A DNA stretch of 44,680 nt from CAYFRC01 sp050946115 (GCA_050946115.1 JBMNUF010000021.1:1-44680); one strand, 5' to 3'. Positions 24,493 to 33,575 are shown, numbered from the stretch's first letter. The notes: generated by a model not told the origin, from the letters alone. Translations and numbers: made by a program.

Positions 24493-24521
24493 ATTATAGC
24501 CCCGCGGCAATATGCTGTCAA
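24493..24521 (-). promoter_or_regulatory. Perfect consensus sigma-A promoter of the glycyl radical/glycan operon
   Basis: On the minus strand TTGACA (24516-24521), 17-base spacer, TATAAT (24493-24498). The leader to the first permease start is about 110 bases. No alternative promoter is evident further downstream in the operon. Confidence 0.85.
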
Positions 24522-24633
24522 TGAAGGGCGTGTTAAATATGTTGCTTCGCAGACAAACGGGGGATTCCCAATGTCTCGTGCGCGGGATTTTGCGCGGTTT
24601 TACGAAGATAGTATAGCCAAAACACAGGATTTC

Positions 24634-24642
24634 TGCTATAAT
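24634..24642 (+). promoter_or_regulatory. Extended -10 promoter of the MATE gene
   Basis: TGC followed by TATAAT (24637-24642) with no good -35 box, 29 bases before the ATG; the same design as the hppA promoter. Divergent from the glycan operon promoter about 115 bases away. Confidence 0.6.
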
Positions 24643-24670
24643 AAGCCTATATTCGTAAGGAGGATGATCT

Positions 24671-26080
24671 ATGCGCCCGAAATTCGACTGGAAGCGGTTT
24701 TTGCCCGCACTCGCGGCGATCGCCGTGCCGGTCGCGCTGCAAAACCTGTTGGCGACGACCGCCGGCATGGTCGATACTATGATGATCGCCCCGCTCGGGC
24801 AGACGACCGTCGGCGCGATCGGGCTGTGCGCGCAGTTCTCCTCGCTTCTGTTCGCCGGATATTGGGGCTTTGTTGGCGGCGGCATGCTGTTTTACGGCCA
24901 GTATTGGGGCGCGAAGGACGATAGCGGCATCGACCGCACCTACGGCATCACGACGCTGTGCCTGATGACGGTCGCCTTTACGTTTACGGGCTTCGCGATT
25001 TTCGCGCCGGAACTGGTCATGCGGATGTATACCGACAAGGAATCCATCCGAGAGATCGGCATATCGTATCTGCGCATCGTCGGCTTTTCCTACCCACTGA
25101 CGGTCTATTCCGTGGGGATGAGCGCACTCTTGCGCTCCACGGAGCGGGTGAAGATACCGCTCATCGCATCCATATGCTCCGTATTGACCAATGTAGGACT
25201 CAATTACTGCCTCATCGAGGGGCATTTCGGCTTCCCCGCCATGGGCGTTGAGGGCGCGGCGCTCGCGACCGTGTGCGCGGCATTTGTCAATGCGGCGGTC
25301 ATGCTGGTTCTGGCGAAAATCGCGGGCTATCCGTATCTGTTCCACTTCGCGCGGCATTTCAAATGGGACGCGGAGTATCTGAAGCTGTATTTTTCGCGCT
25401 GCTTCCCGATCCTCTGCAACGAGGTGCTGATCGGCACGGGCTTCATGATCACCAACATCGTGCTCGGCCGCCAATCCGAGAATGCCATCGCCGCGATCGC
25501 GGTGTTCCGAACGTTCGAGGGCTTTGTCATTTCGTTCTTCAGCGGCTTCACCAGCGCGGCGAGCGTGCTCGTCGGAAAGCCCGTCGGCGCGGGCGAACTC
25601 GATACCGCATACGAGCGCGCAAAGCGGCTCGTATACCTGTGCGGCGCGACGATCCTCGCGCTGTGCCTGCTGATTTTTTCCATACACGCGCCGCTCCTTC
25701 GCAAAATGAGCCTTCGCGGCGAATCGTTTTCGATATGCAGGCAGATGCTTGCTGCATACTGCGTGATCGCCGTGATCCGCATGTGCAACTGGATGCAAAA
25801 CGACACCTACCGCGCGGCAGGCGACGCGGCATACGGCACGATTTTGGAGATCGCGTTCATGTATGCCATGGTCATACCGTGCCTGTTTGCGGCGTGGCGG
25901 CTGTTCAATGCGCCGTTTCTTATCGTATTCCTGTGCTGCTATATCGACGAACCCGTGCGGTTCGCATTGATGCAGATGCATTTGTATAGCGGCAAATGGA
26001 TCAAACCCGTGACGGAACAGGGCAGATTGGCACTGTCCGCGTTTCGCGAAAATCGAAGAAAAAAGGAGACTTTTGCATGA
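24671..26080 (+). CDS. MATE-family multidrug/cation efflux transporter
   Basis: 469 residues with about 12 predicted membrane helices. It exports drugs or metabolites against Na+ or H+. The N-terminal half opens with ALAAIAVPVALQNLLATTAG and VDTMMIAPLGQTTVGAIGLC, the standard MATE helix 1-2 pattern. The second half repeats it (CFPILCNEVLIGTGFMITNI). AAGGAGGAT lies seven bases before the ATG. The stop overlaps the start of the acetyltransferase gene by ATGA, so the two are translationally coupled, suggesting a common detoxification role. Substrate unknown. Confidence 0.95.
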   Translation: MRPKFDWKRFLPALAAIAVPVALQNLLATTAGMVDTMMIAPLGQTTVGAIGLCAQFSSLLFAGYWGFVGGGMLFYGQYWGAKDDSGIDRTYGITTLCLMTVAFTFTGFAIFAPELVMRMYTDKESIREIGISYLRIVGFSYPLTVYSVGMSALLRSTERVKIPLIASICSVLTNVGLNYCLIEGHFGFPAMGVEGAALATVCAAFVNAAVMLVLAKIAGYPYLFHFARHFKWDAEYLKLYFSRCFPILCNEVLIGTGFMITNIVLGRQSENAIAAIAVFRTFEGFVISFFSGFTSAASVLVGKPVGAGELDTAYERAKRLVYLCGATILALCLLIFSIHAPLLRKMSLRGESFSICRQMLAAYCVIAVIRMCNWMQNDTYRAAGDAAYGTILEIAFMYAMVIPCLFAAWRLFNAPFLIVFLCCYIDEPVRFALMQMHLYSGKWIKPVTEQGRLALSAFRENRRKKETFA

Positions 26081-27213
26081 TCGTAAGGCAGCTCACACCC
26101 GAAGAACGGTTTGAAGCGGGCAATGTCATGTCGGTCGCGTTTCACTATAAGCGCGGCAATCTCGAAAAGGAGCGCGAGGAAGCGCTGAAGAATACCACGG
26201 AGCATTGGGGCGCGTTTGCGGAGGACGGTGCGCTCATGGGCTGTGCAATCAACAATCGCTTTCGGTGCTTTTTGGACGGCACACCCGTCGAGACCTGCGG
26301 CATCGGCGGCGTTGCCACCTTGCCCGAATACCGCGCTTCGGGTGCAATCCGTGGGGTTTTTGAAGCGCTCATCCCCTATGCCTATCAAAACGGCGAGGTG
26401 CTCTCCGCATTGTATCCGTTCCGCCACGCCTTTTACCGCAAGTTCGGGTATGAGACAGTCTGCTGTCTCTATTATTATGACTTTGCGCCACTGTGCCTCA
26501 AACGGTATCGCGCGGAGGGGGATATCCGCCTCTGGCGCGAGGGCGAAAGCGTCTCGGCGTTTACCGACATCTATAATGCCTTCGCAAAAAAATACATGCT
26601 CGCGGAACTTAGAAACGACGAGATGACCAAGCGCCATATCAACGGGGATTACCGCACGACGCAGACGTATCGCTACCTTTTGCAGGATGCCTATGTCGCC
26701 TATTCCGCGGATCGCGACACGCTGCGCGTCACCGACTGCGCATGGAGCTCGGTGAAAGGCTTTTACAACCTGCTCGGGTTCCTCGGAAGGTTCACTGCGG
26801 ATTACGCGAAGATTTCCCTCGTTTTGCCCGAGGATATCGAGCTGCACCACTTTGTGGACGACCCATTTGCCGTACCGAAAACCGCGGTGCAAAAATACAT
26901 GGTGCGCATTATAAATGCAGAAAAGGCGCTTTCCGCGATCAAAAAGCCGCGCGGCGTCCGCTTCGCGCTGCGCGTCAGCGACCCGTATATCGAAAAAAAC
27001 AACAACACCTTCCTCGTGGAGGATGGTGCGGTATCCATCGCGGATGTGCCTTGCGACATGGAGCTTTCCGTCGGCGCGCTTTCGCAGCTTCTCGCGGGAG
27101 CCGTAAACCTCGAAGGCCTCCTCTATCGCAGCGACGTGACCCTTTACGGAAACAAGGACGCACTATCCGAGACGTTTGTGCGCAAAGCCGCCTTCATCGG
27201 ATATCGCTACTAA
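26077..27213 (+). CDS. Eis-like GNAT N-acetyltransferase with SCP2-like C-terminal domain
   Basis: 378 residues from the ATG at 26077, with AAAAGGAG upstream and ATGA overlap with the MATE gene. It transfers acetyl from acetyl-CoA to an amine. The first about 130 residues are a GNAT domain with the acetyl-CoA loop region GIGGVATLPEYRASGAIRG, then a YPFRHAFYRKFGYETV segment characteristic of Eis-type proteins. A second degenerate acyltransferase half follows. The last about 100 residues (RFALRVSDPYI, LSVGALSQLLAGAVNLEGLL) are the sterol-carrier-like domain. Eis homologues modify aminoglycosides and other amines. Coupling to an efflux pump supports a self-protection role, but the true substrate is unknown. 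Confidence 0.9.
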   Translation: MIVRQLTPEERFEAGNVMSVAFHYKRGNLEKEREEALKNTTEHWGAFAEDGALMGCAINNRFRCFLDGTPVETCGIGGVATLPEYRASGAIRGVFEALIPYAYQNGEVLSALYPFRHAFYRKFGYETVCCLYYYDFAPLCLKRYRAEGDIRLWREGESVSAFTDIYNAFAKKYMLAELRNDEMTKRHINGDYRTTQTYRYLLQDAYVAYSADRDTLRVTDCAWSSVKGFYNLLGFLGRFTADYAKISLVLPEDIELHHFVDDPFAVPKTAVQKYMVRIINAEKALSAIKKPRGVRFALRVSDPYIEKNNNTFLVEDGAVSIADVPCDMELSVGALSQLLAGAVNLEGLLYRSDVTLYGNKDALSETFVRKAAFIGYRY

Positions 27214-27218
27214 AAGAT

Positions 27219-28397
27219 ATGATGACGCAACTTCTCATCAAGCGCTTCGTCAAAGACGCAGAGAATACCTCCGACCCCGCTGTGCGCGCGCGCTACGGCG
27301 CGCTTTCGGGTGTCGTGGGGATCGTTTGCAACCTGCTTCTCTTCGCAGGTAAAACCGTCGTCGGTTTGTTTTCCGGCTCGGTATCCATCACTGCGGACGC
27401 CATCAACAACCTTTCCGACGCTTCCTCCTCCATCGTAACGCTCGGCGGCTTCCTGCTCTCTAGAAAACCTGCCGATCCGGAGCATCCCTTCGGACACGCG
27501 CGATACGAATACCTCGCGGGGCTGACGGTGGCGATGCTGATTCTCGCGATCGGCTTTTCGCTCGCGAAATCGAGCATCGAAAAGCTCATCCACCCGACGG
27601 AGGTGCTCTTTTCCGGTTGGCTCGTCGCGACGCTCGCAGCTTCCATTCTGGTGAAGCTGTGGATGATGCGCTTTTACGGATCTGTCGCGGAAAAGATCGG
27701 AAGCGACACCCTTCTCGCCGCCGCGTCGGACAGCCGAAACGACGTACTTTCGACATCGGCGGTACTTTTGAGCGCGATCCTTTCAAAGGTGACGGGGCTT
27801 CAGCTCGACGGCGCGATGGGGCTTTGTGTGGCGATCTTTATCCTCTACAGCGGATACGGCATCGCAAAGGATACCATCAGCCCCCTTTTAGGGCAAAACG
27901 CCGATAAAGAACTCGCCCATGCAATCCAAGAGGAAGCGCTCGCCTTCGATCCGCATATCTTGGGGCTGCACGATCTCATGGTGCACGACTACGGACCCGG
28001 CCAGCGCTTCGCATCCGCCCATATCGAGATCGACGCAAAGGAAGACGTGCTCAAGATGCACGACATCTTGGACAACTTGGAGCGGATGTTCATGGAAAAA
28101 CACCGAATCCACCTGACGGTACACTACGACCCCATCGTGACGGACGACGAGGAGCTCAACCGAATGCGCGATTTCGTTTTAGACAAGGCGCACGAGATCG
28201 ACGAATCCATCACCATCCATGATTTTCGCATGGTGCGCGGCGCGGAACACGACAACCTGGTCTTCGACATGGTGCTGCCCGACGCGCTTCGCGGGAAAGA
28301 GTGCGCCGTAAAATCGGCGCTCGACGAAAAAATACGGAAAGAAGAGAGAAGGTACTATACGGTAGTCACCTTTGACAACGCACAATTCAACCACTGA
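27219..28397 (+). CDS. Cation diffusion facilitator (CDF) metal exporter
   Basis: 392 residues from the tandem ATG at 27219. There is no good ribosome site, but the upstream stop is five bases away, so translation is probably coupled. It exports divalent metal such as Zn, Fe, Mn or Co against protons. Six membrane helices are predicted; metal-site residues sit in ITADAINNLSDASSS (Asp60, Asp67) and the HPFGHARYE loop (89-97). The C-terminal cytoplasmic part is long: a first dimerisation domain (LGLHDLMVHDYGPGQRFASA) and then a second similar one (ITIHDFRMVRGAEHDNLVFD). Most CDFs have one, so the tail looks duplicated. Confidence 0.94.
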   Translation: MMTQLLIKRFVKDAENTSDPAVRARYGALSGVVGIVCNLLLFAGKTVVGLFSGSVSITADAINNLSDASSSIVTLGGFLLSRKPADPEHPFGHARYEYLAGLTVAMLILAIGFSLAKSSIEKLIHPTEVLFSGWLVATLAASILVKLWMMRFYGSVAEKIGSDTLLAAASDSRNDVLSTSAVLLSAILSKVTGLQLDGAMGLCVAIFILYSGYGIAKDTISPLLGQNADKELAHAIQEEALAFDPHILGLHDLMVHDYGPGQRFASAHIEIDAKEDVLKMHDILDNLERMFMEKHRIHLTVHYDPIVTDDEELNRMRDFVLDKAHEIDESITIHDFRMVRGAEHDNLVFDMVLPDALRGKECAVKSALDEKIRKEERRYYTVVTFDNAQFNH

Positions 28398-28411
28398 CGG
28401 AGGCTATGCGT

Positions 28412-29605
28412 ATGAAACTGTTTGATACGGGAACGCGAAAAAGTTCCGTCGCGCTATTGATCGTGCTGTGCGGTGCGATCCTCTTCGCGGCGGTGCTGTT
28501 CCGCATAAGCGACCTGATCGCGATTATCAGAACGGGATTCAATATCCTCTTGCCACTTTTTCTGGGGCTCGTGTTCGCCATGCTCATTTCGCCGGTCGTC
28601 AAGGGCATAGAGCGCTTGCTCCGATTCTTTTTCTGCCGCAAGAAAAACCGCACGCGCCTGTGCAGGACGCTGTCGACGGTCATCACCTATTTGCTGCTCT
28701 TGGGGCTCGTGATCGGGTGCATTTTCATCATCGTGCCGCAGCTCATCTCCTCTATCGTTTCGCTCTCCGTGAAGGTGACGCGCTACATACAGAGCAACTC
28801 GGGCGTCGTGGAGGAACTGTTTCAGACGCTCAACGTGTTCGGCTTGGACCTTTCGGGCTTTCTCATCACGTGGGAGAGTATGATCTCCAAGCTTCTCGAG
28901 TATTCCGGAAAGGCGCTCGCGAGCATCGTCTCGATCTCGACCGGCATCGGAAACGGGGTGGCGCAGTTCTCCATCGCGATCGCATTCAGCGTGTACATGG
29001 TTTTATACAGCGAAAAACTGTGCGCACAGAGCAAAAAAATCGCCTGCGCCCTCTGCCCGCGCGAGACAGCCGAGCGAATGATTTTCTGGACGCGAAAGAC
29101 ATACTCCATCTTTTCCAAATACATCGTCGGCATCATCCTCGTTTCGCTGATCGTAGGCGTGTTGTGCTATCTCTTTATGCTGATCGTGCGGTTTGAGTAC
29201 GCGCTGCTCATTTCCGTCATCATCTGCGTGACCAACGTCCTCCCCTATTTCGGGCCGATCATCGGCGGCGGCATCGGCTGTCTGATCCTGCTCGTGGTCA
29301 ACCCGATGCACGCACTGTGGTTTTTGCTGTTCCTGCTCGTGATGCAGCAGGTCGAAGGGAACATCATCAGCCCGCGCATCCTCGGAAGCTCCATCGGCAT
29401 ATCGCCATTTTGGATTCTGCTCGCGATCATCTTGGGAAGCGGCATATGGGGCGTCGGAGGCATTTTGTTCAGCATCCCGATCATGGGGCTGATCTACGCG
29501 TTCGTCAAGGCCTATACGGAAAGGCGCCTCGTCAAAAAAGGCATGCCGAAAGAAACCGATGCGTATCTGCCCGAAGGAGCGCTCCCGGGCGAACAACAAC
29601 AGTAA
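28412..29605 (+). CDS. AI-2E family (PerM/YdbI) membrane transporter
   Basis: 397 residues. The ATG at 28412 is preferred because GGAGG lies eight bases upstream; an ATG at 28406 is too close. Seven or eight membrane helices are predicted, with the family pattern of paired N-terminal helices, a cytoplasmic middle region (about 110-200) and a C-terminal block containing VTNVLPYFGPIIGGGIGCLI and QQVEGNIISPRILGSSIGI. Members are varied; some are Na+/H+ antiporters and the signalling-molecule role is unproven for most. It is packed nine bases or so after the CDF gene in the same operon. Confidence 0.93.
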   Translation: MKLFDTGTRKSSVALLIVLCGAILFAAVLFRISDLIAIIRTGFNILLPLFLGLVFAMLISPVVKGIERLLRFFFCRKKNRTRLCRTLSTVITYLLLLGLVIGCIFIIVPQLISSIVSLSVKVTRYIQSNSGVVEELFQTLNVFGLDLSGFLITWESMISKLLEYSGKALASIVSISTGIGNGVAQFSIAIAFSVYMVLYSEKLCAQSKKIACALCPRETAERMIFWTRKTYSIFSKYIVGIILVSLIVGVLCYLFMLIVRFEYALLISVIICVTNVLPYFGPIIGGGIGCLILLVVNPMHALWFLLFLLVMQQVEGNIISPRILGSSIGISPFWILLAIILGSGIWGVGGILFSIPIMGLIYAFVKAYTERRLVKKGMPKETDAYLPEGALPGEQQQ

Positions 29606-29625
29606 TCCGCTCGGAGGAAGAAACC

Positions 29626-30750
29626 ATGCGCAAACAATCCCTGGCGATTTTGTCTTTGGCATATCCCATGCCAAACGAGCCTTCCTATACGTTTTTGGAG
29701 CAGTTGGTGAACGAATTTGTAAAACTCGGCACAACTTGCACGGTAATCGTGCCGACCTGCCACATCAAAAGGATACTTAAAAGGCTGCCTCGCGCGCCCT
29801 ACAGGGAAGTGCGCAACGTTTCGGGCGGCGCGGTGACGATTCTACGCCCCGAATTTCTGAGCATCGGCAAGAGCAGGATGACGGTTTCCTCCTTTAAGCG
29901 CGCCGCGAAACGGGCGATTTTGTCCCTTCCCGAAAAGCCCGACGCGCTGTACTCGCACTTTCTGTTCCCTGCGGGGCTTGCGGCCTCCGAAATCTCCAAG
30001 GAGACCGGCATTCCCGCGTTTCTCGCGTTCGGAGAGAGCGACCCGTCGCTGTTTTCCTTCATAGACAAGGGCTATATGCGGGATAGGGTTTCAGACCTTC
30101 AGGGCATCGTCTGCGTATCGGAGGCAAATCGGCAAATGCTCATAGACGAGGGGCTCCTCGCCGATCCCGCCAAGGCCCACGTGTTTCCCAACGGCGTGGA
30201 CACCTCCGTCTTCCGCCCGATGAGCCGCAAGGATGCGCGGAAAAAGCTCGGGATCCCGCAGGATGCATTTGTCGTGGGTTTTGTGGGCAGCTTCATCGAG
30301 CGAAAGGGCGTGCGCGTCCTGTGCGACGCGATCGACATGGTAGAGAGCGCATCAGGCCTCTTCATCGGCTACGGCGAGGAGCAAAAGCCCTCGTGCAAAA
30401 ACATCGCCTTTGAAGGGCGGTTGGATCACAAAGAAATCCCCTCCGTATTGTGCGCGGCGGACATCTTCGCGCTGCCGACGCTCGCGGAGGGGTGCTGCAA
30501 CGCGATTATCGAGGCCATGGCGTGCGGGCTCCCCGTCGTCTCGGCAGATGCGCCGTTTAACGACGGACTGCTAGACGAAACAAATTCCATCCGCATCGAC
30601 CCAAAGGACGCAGCCGCCATCGCCCGCGCCATCTCGCTTCTCCAAAAAGACGACGCCCTCAGGCAGCGCCTCGCAGAAGGCGCATTGCTGAAGGCGCAAT
30701 CGCTCGCCATCGAAAACCGCGCCGAAGCGATCCTGCGCTTTATGCGGTAA
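29626..30750 (+). CDS. GT4-family glycosyltransferase
   Basis: 374 residues from the ATG at 29626 (GGAGG at 29613-29617). It is a retaining GT-B enzyme that transfers a sugar from a nucleotide donor. The N-terminal Rossmann half starts with SLAILSLAYPMPNEPSYTFL, a common opening for sugar-transferring GT4 proteins. The C-terminal half has FVVGFVGSFIERKGVRVL and the donor-site EX7E motif in AEGCCNAIIEAMACGLPVV. No membrane segment. It closes the plus-strand operon that starts with the MATE gene and its end overlaps that of the convergent helicase gene by 11 bases, with no terminator between. Acceptor unknown. Confidence 0.92.
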   Translation: MRKQSLAILSLAYPMPNEPSYTFLEQLVNEFVKLGTTCTVIVPTCHIKRILKRLPRAPYREVRNVSGGAVTILRPEFLSIGKSRMTVSSFKRAAKRAILSLPEKPDALYSHFLFPAGLAASEISKETGIPAFLAFGESDPSLFSFIDKGYMRDRVSDLQGIVCVSEANRQMLIDEGLLADPAKAHVFPNGVDTSVFRPMSRKDARKKLGIPQDAFVVGFVGSFIERKGVRVLCDAIDMVESASGLFIGYGEEQKPSCKNIAFEGRLDHKEIPSVLCAADIFALPTLAEGCCNAIIEAMACGLPVVSADAPFNDGLLDETNSIRIDPKDAAAIARAISLLQKDDALRQRLAEGALLKAQSLAIENRAEAILRFMR

Positions 30751-33001
30751 ACGATTCCAAAATCTCGATCAGCGCGTTTTTTGCTTCCGCGCCGGCTCCC
30801 GCTCCCACGCAGGACGGGCAGCCGGCTTTGCATTTGCAGCCCTTTGCCATGGAAAGCGCCTGGCGGAACAGCTCCATATCCATTTCGTACACCTTTTCCG
30901 AGAGCCCGAGCCCGCCGGGGATCGCGTCGTGCAGGTATAGTGTGCTGCGGCCCGTAAAATCGTCCTTCACGCGGTAGAGGATGTGAATATCGCCGCGTGC
31001 GCACATCAGATACGCGGGCACGATGTCGCGCAGGATGTTCGCAAGCCCCAGCATCGCGCTCTGCGCAACGTCTTTTCCGTATTTCTGCTCCAAGCCGTCC
31101 GGCAAGATCCACCAGCACGCGCTCGTCTGCATCTCAAGCTCCGGCAGCGTCACGGGTCCCCAGCCGAGGTTTTCCTGCGTGTCCAGTTTCATCTTCTTAA
31201 ACAGCGTCACGATGCTGCTGACGAGCACATCGCCCCTGTGCTTTTCGAGGAGCCCTGCCTGCTTTTCGTCGTCGTCCGCGAGCACCTTCAGGCTCGTTAC
31301 GAGGTTCGCATCCGTGTAATAGTCCACGTCCACGCGCCGCACATACGCCTTTTTGTCGTCGAAATCGAGTTCCTCCACCTGATACTGCCTGCCCTCGTGC
31401 ATGTAGATGGCGTATTTGTGCAGCAGCATCGGCACGGTGAATCTGTCCATCTCGCCGATGACCCTGCGCGCCTTCGCGTCCGTGATGTCGACGATCACAA
31501 AATTCTGGTCCGCCGCGCTGCGCAGGGATATGCCCGCCTGCGGGAACTCCTCCGCCATCCAGTGATAGCGCTCCCCCACCTTGCGCAGGATGTTCTCCTC
31601 CGCGAGGTATTCCAAAATTTCTCCCGTGGAAGCGCACTTGCCGAACATCTCCCCCCCCCGAAACGGAAGTTCATAGGCGGCGCACTTGATGTGGTTGATC
31701 AGGATATACAGATTGTCCGCGTTGATAAGCGCGCGCTCCGGCGACTTGCCGAAGAAATAGTCCGGGTGCGTCGCGATGTACTGGTCGAGCGGGCTGCTCG
31801 ATGCGACGACGATCAACAGCGATTCGCTGTTGCGCCTGCCGGCTCTGCCCGCCCGTTGCCATGTGGAGGCAATCGTTCCGGGATAGCCGACCAGCACGCA
31901 CGCCTCCAACTGCCCGATGTCGATGCCCAGTTCCAGCGCGTTCGTGGAGACGACGCACGCGATCTCGCCCGCGCGCAGCTTCTTTTCGATGTCGCGCCGC
32001 TCGCTCGGAAGGTATCCGCCGCGATAGCCGCGCACGCGCCCCGCCTCGCCAAGCGGATCGGCGACGAGGCGCTTTAGGTGGTTCACGAGCACCTCCACCA
32101 CGAGCCGCGACCGCGCGAACACGATGGTCTGAATGCCGTTTTTGACGAGTTCGGTGACGATCTTCAGCGCCTCGCCCTGCGCGCTCTCGCGAATTCCGAG
32201 CTGTTCGTTGACGACGGGCGGATTGTAGAACACCACCTGCTTTTTGCCGGACGGCGCGCCGTTATCGTCTATCAACACGACGGGCCGCTCGATCAGTGCG
32301 GAGGCGAACTCCTCCGGGTTTTGGATCGTCGCGGAGCAGCAGATGAACACGGGATGCGAACCGTAAAACGCGCAGATGCGCATAAGCCGCCTGAGCACAT
32401 TCGCCAGATTGCTCCCGAACACGCCGCGATAGGCGTGAATCTCGTCGATCACGATGTATTTCAGGTTCTCAAACAGCTTCACCCAGCGCGTATGGTGCGG
32501 CAGGATGCCGCTGTGCAGCATGTCCGGGTTCGTCACGACGACGTGCCCTGCCTGTCGGATCGCCGTGCGCGCCGCGGTGGGCGTGTCGCCGTCGTAGGTG
32601 AACGCCTTGATGTCCGCATTGAGCTCCGTAATCATGGAGTACAGTTCAGACACCTGATCCCCCGAGAGCGCCTTGGTCGGGAACAGATACAGCGCGCGGC
32701 TTTCGGGGTGCTCCAAAATCTCCGTCAGTACGGGCAGGTTGTAGCACATGGTCTTTCCCGAGGCGGTCGGCGTGACGACGACGAGGTCTTGCCCCCGATG
32801 CGCCGCGTCGAGCGCTTGCCTTTGGTGGGAGTAGAGCCTGTATATGCCGCGCTTTTGTAAGACGCCGCGAATGCGCGCATCGATATACTCGGGGATTTCC
32901 GCGTATTTCGCCTCCCGCGCGGGGATCTCGCGCCACACGGTCACGTTTTTGCGAAACTCTGCGTCGCTTTTCAGGCTCGATACGATTTGGCTTAGGTTCA
33001 T
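30740..33001 (-). CDS. mrfA: MrfA/YprA-type DEAD/DEAH-box DNA helicase with DUF1998 domain
   Basis: 753 residues. In Bacillus subtilis MrfA (YprA) is a 3'-5' DNA helicase repairing mitomycin C damage in a UvrABC-independent pathway. Here Walker A is TPTASGKTMCYN, Walker B/DEAH VIDEIHAYRG, motif III CCSATI, and motif VI QRAGRAGRR. The C-terminal four-cysteine signature is CKCKAGCPSC (Cys722, 724, 728, 731), the same spacing as the essential Cys set in MrfA. GGAGG lies before the ATG. The usual partner MrfB exonuclease is not adjacent; instead an NrdG-like gene ends one base upstream. A run of nine C at 31651-31659 lies in the coding region without disturbing the frame. Confidence 0.93.
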   Translation of the reverse strand: MNLSQIVSSLKSDAEFRKNVTVWREIPAREAKYAEIPEYIDARIRGVLQKRGIYRLYSHQRQALDAAHRGQDLVVVTPTASGKTMCYNLPVLTEILEHPESRALYLFPTKALSGDQVSELYSMITELNADIKAFTYDGDTPTAARTAIRQAGHVVVTNPDMLHSGILPHHTRWVKLFENLKYIVIDEIHAYRGVFGSNLANVLRRLMRICAFYGSHPVFICCSATIQNPEEFASALIERPVVLIDDNGAPSGKKQVVFYNPPVVNEQLGIRESAQGEALKIVTELVKNGIQTIVFARSRLVVEVLVNHLKRLVADPLGEAGRVRGYRGGYLPSERRDIEKKLRAGEIACVVSTNALELGIDIGQLEACVLVGYPGTIASTWQRAGRAGRRNSESLLIVVASSSPLDQYIATHPDYFFGKSPERALINADNLYILINHIKCAAYELPFRGGEMFGKCASTGEILEYLAEENILRKVGERYHWMAEEFPQAGISLRSAADQNFVIVDITDAKARRVIGEMDRFTVPMLLHKYAIYMHEGRQYQVEELDFDDKKAYVRRVDVDYYTDANLVTSLKVLADDDEKQAGLLEKHRGDVLVSSIVTLFKKMKLDTQENLGWGPVTLPELEMQTSACWWILPDGLEQKYGKDVAQSAMLGLANILRDIVPAYLMCARGDIHILYRVKDDFTGRSTLYLHDAIPGGLGLSEKVYEMDMELFRQALSMAKGCKCKAGCPSCVGAGAGAEAKNALIEILESFTA

Positions 33002-33002
33002 C

Positions 33003-33494
33003 TTAGACCTCCGTTTCGACGGCGCGCCCTTCCTTCAGGGACTGCTTTACGTCGATCGCGCGCTGGTTTCTGCTCCCGCGAAAGCGCGCCTCGAGCGTGC
33101 GCTCCGCGAGGATGAAGGGGCCGTCGATTAAGATATCCGTCTTTTCGAGGAGCTTCTTTTTCTTATCGTCTTCCATGAGTTGCTCGAAGGTGTAGCCCGA
33201 ATACGCCCAGACGGAAAGCCCGATCTCGTGCGCCGCATCACACAGCACGGCGCAGGGTTCCGGCTGCTCGAACGGCTCGCCGCCGGAGAGCGTGATGCCA
33301 TCGAGCAGCGGATTCTCCGAAAATTCCCGGATGAGGTCGTCCGTATCGACAACTTTTCCGCCGTCAAAGGGCTGCGTTTCGGGATTGTGGCATCCGGGGC
33401 AATGGTGCGCACACCCTTGGGTAAAAACGGCATAGCGAAAGCCTGCGCCGTCCACGATGGAATCGTTGACGGTTCCGGCGATGCGAATCAGCAT
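33003..33494 (-). CDS. nrdG: Anaerobic ribonucleotide reductase activase (NrdG-type radical SAM)
   Basis: 163 residues from the ATG at 33494, with AAGGG eight bases upstream; the longer frame to 33611 crosses the promoter and is rejected. It places the glycyl radical on anaerobic ribonucleotide reductase NrdD. The opening MLIRIAGTVNDSIVDGAGFR is diagnostic for NrdG, and the cluster is Cys28, Cys32, Cys35 (CAHHCPGC). LSGGEPFEQ is the SAM-binding GGE segment. Length is normal. nrdD, usually next door, is not in this window. Its stop is one base before the mrfA start, so the two form a two-gene operon. Confidence 0.93.
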   Translation of the reverse strand: MLIRIAGTVNDSIVDGAGFRYAVFTQGCAHHCPGCHNPETQPFDGGKVVDTDDLIREFSENPLLDGITLSGGEPFEQPEPCAVLCDAAHEIGLSVWAYSGYTFEQLMEDDKKKKLLEKTDILIDGPFILAERTLEARFRGSRNQRAIDVKQSLKEGRAVETEV

Positions 33495-33528
33495 AATAAG
33501 CACCCTTCTTTCCGAATCTCTCGTATCT

Positions 33529-33557
33529 ATTATACGGCAAACGGCGCCCCGATACAA
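33529..33557 (-). promoter_or_regulatory. Sigma-A promoter of the nrdG-mrfA operon
   Basis: On the minus strand TTGTAT (33552-33557), 17-base spacer, TATAAT (33529-33534), about 35 bases before the nrdG start. Confidence 0.75.
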
Positions 33558-33575
33558 GCATTTTTCTGTACAATC

